From Trichomonas tenax (Eukaryota; Parabasalia; Trichomonadida; Trichomonadidae): 64,000 bases of DNA. Both the position numbers and the translations under genes were made by a program. Below the pieces are notes generated by a model. That model saw only the letters and a program-made list of their open reading frames with translations. It had not been told where the DNA came from and did no database searches. Shown here in pieces: positions 61,794 to 64,000 of this stretch (positions are counted from its first letter, which is position 1; each line of letters starts with the position of its first letter). The stretch spans positions 1 through 64,000 of the forward strand of contig JALKBU010000173.1 of the NCBI GenBank assembly GCA_023091735.1. Reading direction: 5' to 3'.

Positions 61794-62573
61794 ATGGGTT
61801 GTGGATCATCATCTTCAGCTCCTGTTCAGCAAAAAAATCAGCCAAAACCTGTCCCACAGAAGAAGCAGATAAACAGGGATATGCTCATTGTCTCAAGGAA
61901 GAATAATGAAACAATTACAAGGAATCCAGGCGATATCGATGGAAATCAGTTCCAGGCGGACTATCTCGAGAACTGCAAACTCATTATCAACGATTTTGTT
62001 GACTCTATTACGATCGATCAATGTTTTGATTGTGAATTCGCTATTTCCGCTGTTAAAGGATCAATATTCATGCGTGACTGCCAGAGGTGCAAAGTTACAA
62101 TCAACTGCGGACAGTTTAGATGCAGAAATTGCACAGATTGCGATTTCTTCATGCATTCCCGCACAAGTCCTGTCATTGAGGCCTCCTCAAAGCTCAGAAT
62201 CGGTTGCGGAACTTATTCTTACGAAGGCGTCTTCAACCATCTTGCGAAAGCGCAAATCGATCCATGTGCGAATTGCTTCGATGATGTTCACGATTTCACA
62301 CAGAACAAAGGAAACTTTGAACTCGTCCCTGGAAAGAAGCTTAATCTCGAAATCGCAGGACAACCAAAATATATTCCTTTCTTTTGGCCTCAATTACCAG
62401 GAATTCCAACAACAACCAAGACAATCAGCAATTACAATTGGTCCGATTTGGTTCAATTATCATTAAATGATGATATTAAACTTGTTTCATTGAAGAAAGA
62501 AGGAGAAACATTGACAGCAACATTCGAGGGCTCGGATTCAGAAGTTTCATCAAAGATTGCCTCTATATTATAG
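61794..62573 (+). CDS. RP2: RP2-like protein (TBCC domain, ARL3 GAP)
   Basis: A 259-residue protein. The N-terminus MGCGSSSS has Gly2 for myristoylation and Cys3 for palmitoylation, as in human RP2. After a Pro/Gln/Lys linker, the TBCC/C-CAP beta-helix spans about 45-185 with LENCKLIINDFVDSITIDQC, VKGSIFMRDCQ and CGQFRCRNC; Arg109 lies at the position of the catalytic Arg finger used on ARL3. TSPVIEASS and HDFTQNKGNF follow as in RP2. The C-terminal ~60 residues differ from the animal NDK-like domain. RP2 acts in ciliary membrane traffic, which suggests the same for the flagella here. Confidence 0.85.
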   Translation: MGCGSSSSAPVQQKNQPKPVPQKKQINRDMLIVSRKNNETITRNPGDIDGNQFQADYLENCKLIINDFVDSITIDQCFDCEFAISAVKGSIFMRDCQRCKVTINCGQFRCRNCTDCDFFMHSRTSPVIEASSKLRIGCGTYSYEGVFNHLAKAQIDPCANCFDDVHDFTQNKGNFELVPGKKLNLEIAGQPKYIPFFWPQLPGIPTTTKTISNYNWSDLVQLSLNDDIKLVSLKKEGETLTATFEGSDSEVSSKIASIL

Positions 62574-62713
62574 ATGTGTTTGTAAAAAAATATAAAATTT
62601 CAACATTTTTGATATAAAGTGATTTATTTCAAAATATTAAAAGATGTCATTGAGTTTAATAAAAATGATGAAACATTGATCCCAAAAATTGACATTGTTA
62701 TTTAATAAAAATT

Positions 62714-64000
62714 ATGAAACTTGAAGTTACAGAAAAAGCAATACGGATAATGAATAAATATAAGACAGTTATCGTCGAAAGAAGTACTCTTGAAGTCGTT
62801 TATCAATTTGAAGAAGAAAATATTTTGCAATCTTACGAATTCTTGTTTCCATTGGGTTTATACAAACTAAATGACGAGTTATTTATGGTTGTCGTCGAAA
62901 AATCAATAGATATCTACGATTTTAGGAAAATAAAACAAATATATCAACACAGAATCATCCAAATTACAAAAGGAGAAGCAGACAAAGACCTCATAGAACT
63001 ATTAGACAAAGGACTGAATCTCTGCACAATGTATTACTCAGAAGATAAAAATGATAATCTCGCTGTGAATTATCAGGATTCACTTCAAGGAAAGAAGGTC
63101 CGAGGTGAATACACATGGAACAAAGTGGCAATGCAGATTTTTAACAATATTTTCAAGACTGATTATTTCGTTCGTCCTATCATCGGAGGATTCGTTGGAT
63201 ACGATTCTCCTTTCATTATCATCGCGAGAAGGTCCAGAAATTATGCTGGAGTTCATTATTGGACACGTGGAGCCGACAAAAACGGACATCCAGCGAATTT
63301 TGTTGAATCAGAACAAATCTATTTCGAAAACAACAAAATTTATGGATATATTCAATTGAGAGGTTCTGTTCCTGCACTGTGGTCTCAGATACCTCCAGAA
63401 GACCCATTCATGCCTCCTTCATTAGGTCCAAGAGAAGAATCAGCGAAAAGATTCGATTTGCATTTCAAGAAATTCAAGAAACATTATCCAAACGTTAAAG
63501 TGATTTCTCTCACTTCTGACAAGAACAGAGAGAAAGAACTGACTTTGCTGTATCACAATCTCATGAAAGAAAACAATATTTACTTCAAACATTTGAATAT
63601 CAATCATTTGCAATTAATCGATAACGGAATTTACAAAGCAGTCAACGAAGAAATTCAAGATTCAGATCTTTTGATATACGAAGACAACAAAATCAAAAAC
63701 ACGCAAACAATATTCACAAGGACCAATTGTTTGTCGTGCTTAGACAGAGCGAATGTTTTCCAAACGAATGCTGGAAAAATCATTTTAGCAAACAATGGTG
63801 TTGTTTTTGATGAAGAGATGACAATGAAACTCAAAAAGTTATGGATTGAACACGGAAATGCATTATCATATCAATATTCACTAACTGGAGCACAAAGAAC
63901 TGCATTAGTTCTCACAAACAAAGCAGTAAACACAATCGAAATGAAAGACAACATTCTCAGAGTTTTGAGAATTGCCAACTCAGTAACAATCGAAGGAACA
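62714..64000 (+). CDS. Sac-family phosphoinositide phosphatase (partial, runs off window)
   Basis: 429 codons are open from the ATG at 62714 to the window edge. Sac1-type landmarks are FYFSYTYDLT-like WNKVAMQIFNNIF, FVRPIIGGFVGY, IARRSRNYAGVHYWTRGADKNGHPANFVE, GSVPALWSQ, and the catalytic loop RTNCLSCLDRANVFQTN with the CX5R nucleophile Cys339 and Arg345. The usual second Asp of C-x-D-C-x-D-R is Ser341. The protein should remove phosphates from phosphatidylinositol phosphates on ER/Golgi or endosomal membranes. Whether it ends with Sac1-like membrane helices cannot be seen. Confidence 0.9.
   Translation, partial: MKLEVTEKAIRIMNKYKTVIVERSTLEVVYQFEEENILQSYEFLFPLGLYKLNDELFMVVVEKSIDIYDFRKIKQIYQHRIIQITKGEADKDLIELLDKGLNLCTMYYSEDKNDNLAVNYQDSLQGKKVRGEYTWNKVAMQIFNNIFKTDYFVRPIIGGFVGYDSPFIIIARRSRNYAGVHYWTRGADKNGHPANFVESEQIYFENNKIYGYIQLRGSVPALWSQIPPEDPFMPPSLGPREESAKRFDLHFKKFKKHYPNVKVISLTSDKNREKELTLLYHNLMKENNIYFKHLNINHLQLIDNGIYKAVNEEIQDSDLLIYEDNKIKNTQTIFTRTNCLSCLDRANVFQTNAGKIILANNGVVFDEEMTMKLKKLWIEHGNALSYQYSLTGAQRTALVLTNKAVNTIEMKDNILRVLRIANSVTIEGT

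Overview
The window looks like nuclear DNA of a parabasalid (trichomonad) protist; Trichomonas versus Tritrichomonas cannot be settled from the sequence alone. The DNA is AT-rich, genes lie on both strands as single uninterrupted reading frames with no visible introns, and several have a TCA(T/C)TT-type initiator only a few bases before the ATG. The gene families fit as well: ankyrin proteins with the trichomonad-type N-terminal domain, a TKL-like kinase fused to helical repeats, BTB-BACK-F5/8C, beta-helix proteins and many flagellar coiled-coil proteins. Several computed reading frames begin at TTG or GTG; for these the first plausible ATG is used here.

Layout. 0-1.8 kb: the tail of an incoming gene and an Hsp70-like protein reduced to its ATPase domain. 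1.8-7.9 kb: gene-free DNA with hairpins, an old ~1 kb repeat and a foldback element. 7.9-22.7 kb: MCM4, two uncharacterised proteins, a cluster of four imperfect hairpins, a small zinc-finger protein, CFAP58 and several coiled-coil proteins. 23.3-38.4 kb: a dead beta-helix gene, two mariner-like MITEs in inverted orientation, coiled-coil genes including a DUF4795-like one, BTB-BACK-F5/8C, a dead ankyrin gene, a TBC RabGAP and an intact ankyrin gene. 38.4-47.6 kb: a dead galactokinase, a membrane beta-helix protein, a probable pseudokinase, a karyopherin-like gene with three in-frame stops and an intact beta-helix gene. 48.4-53.8 kb: proteasome subunits Rpn7 and beta6, a DZIP1-like protein and an ankyrin gene. 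54.7-58.5 kb: a decayed tyrosine-recombinase element with nested inverted repeats, more hairpins and the second copy of the ~1 kb repeat. 58.5-64 kb: a PH protein, a broken STPGR/RIIa gene, a three-RRM protein, an RP2-like ARL3 GAP and a Sac-family phosphoinositide phosphatase that runs off the right edge.

Functional themes. There is a notable share of flagellar or basal-body genes (CFAP58, DZIP1-like, DUF4795/QRICH2-like, RP2-like, STPGR). Two proteasome genes lie side by side. Membrane traffic and signalling is represented by the TBC, PH, Sac and kinase-like genes. Seven loci are visibly decayed.

The most unusual signals are non-coding. A motif close to TTTACATGTCA recurs across intergenic DNA and beside several gene starts, and also sits in the inverted ends of two mobile elements. 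Clusters of long imperfect hairpins resemble precursors of small RNAs. The recombinase-derived element is bounded by ~50-bp inverted repeats and a perfect 19-bp direct repeat.
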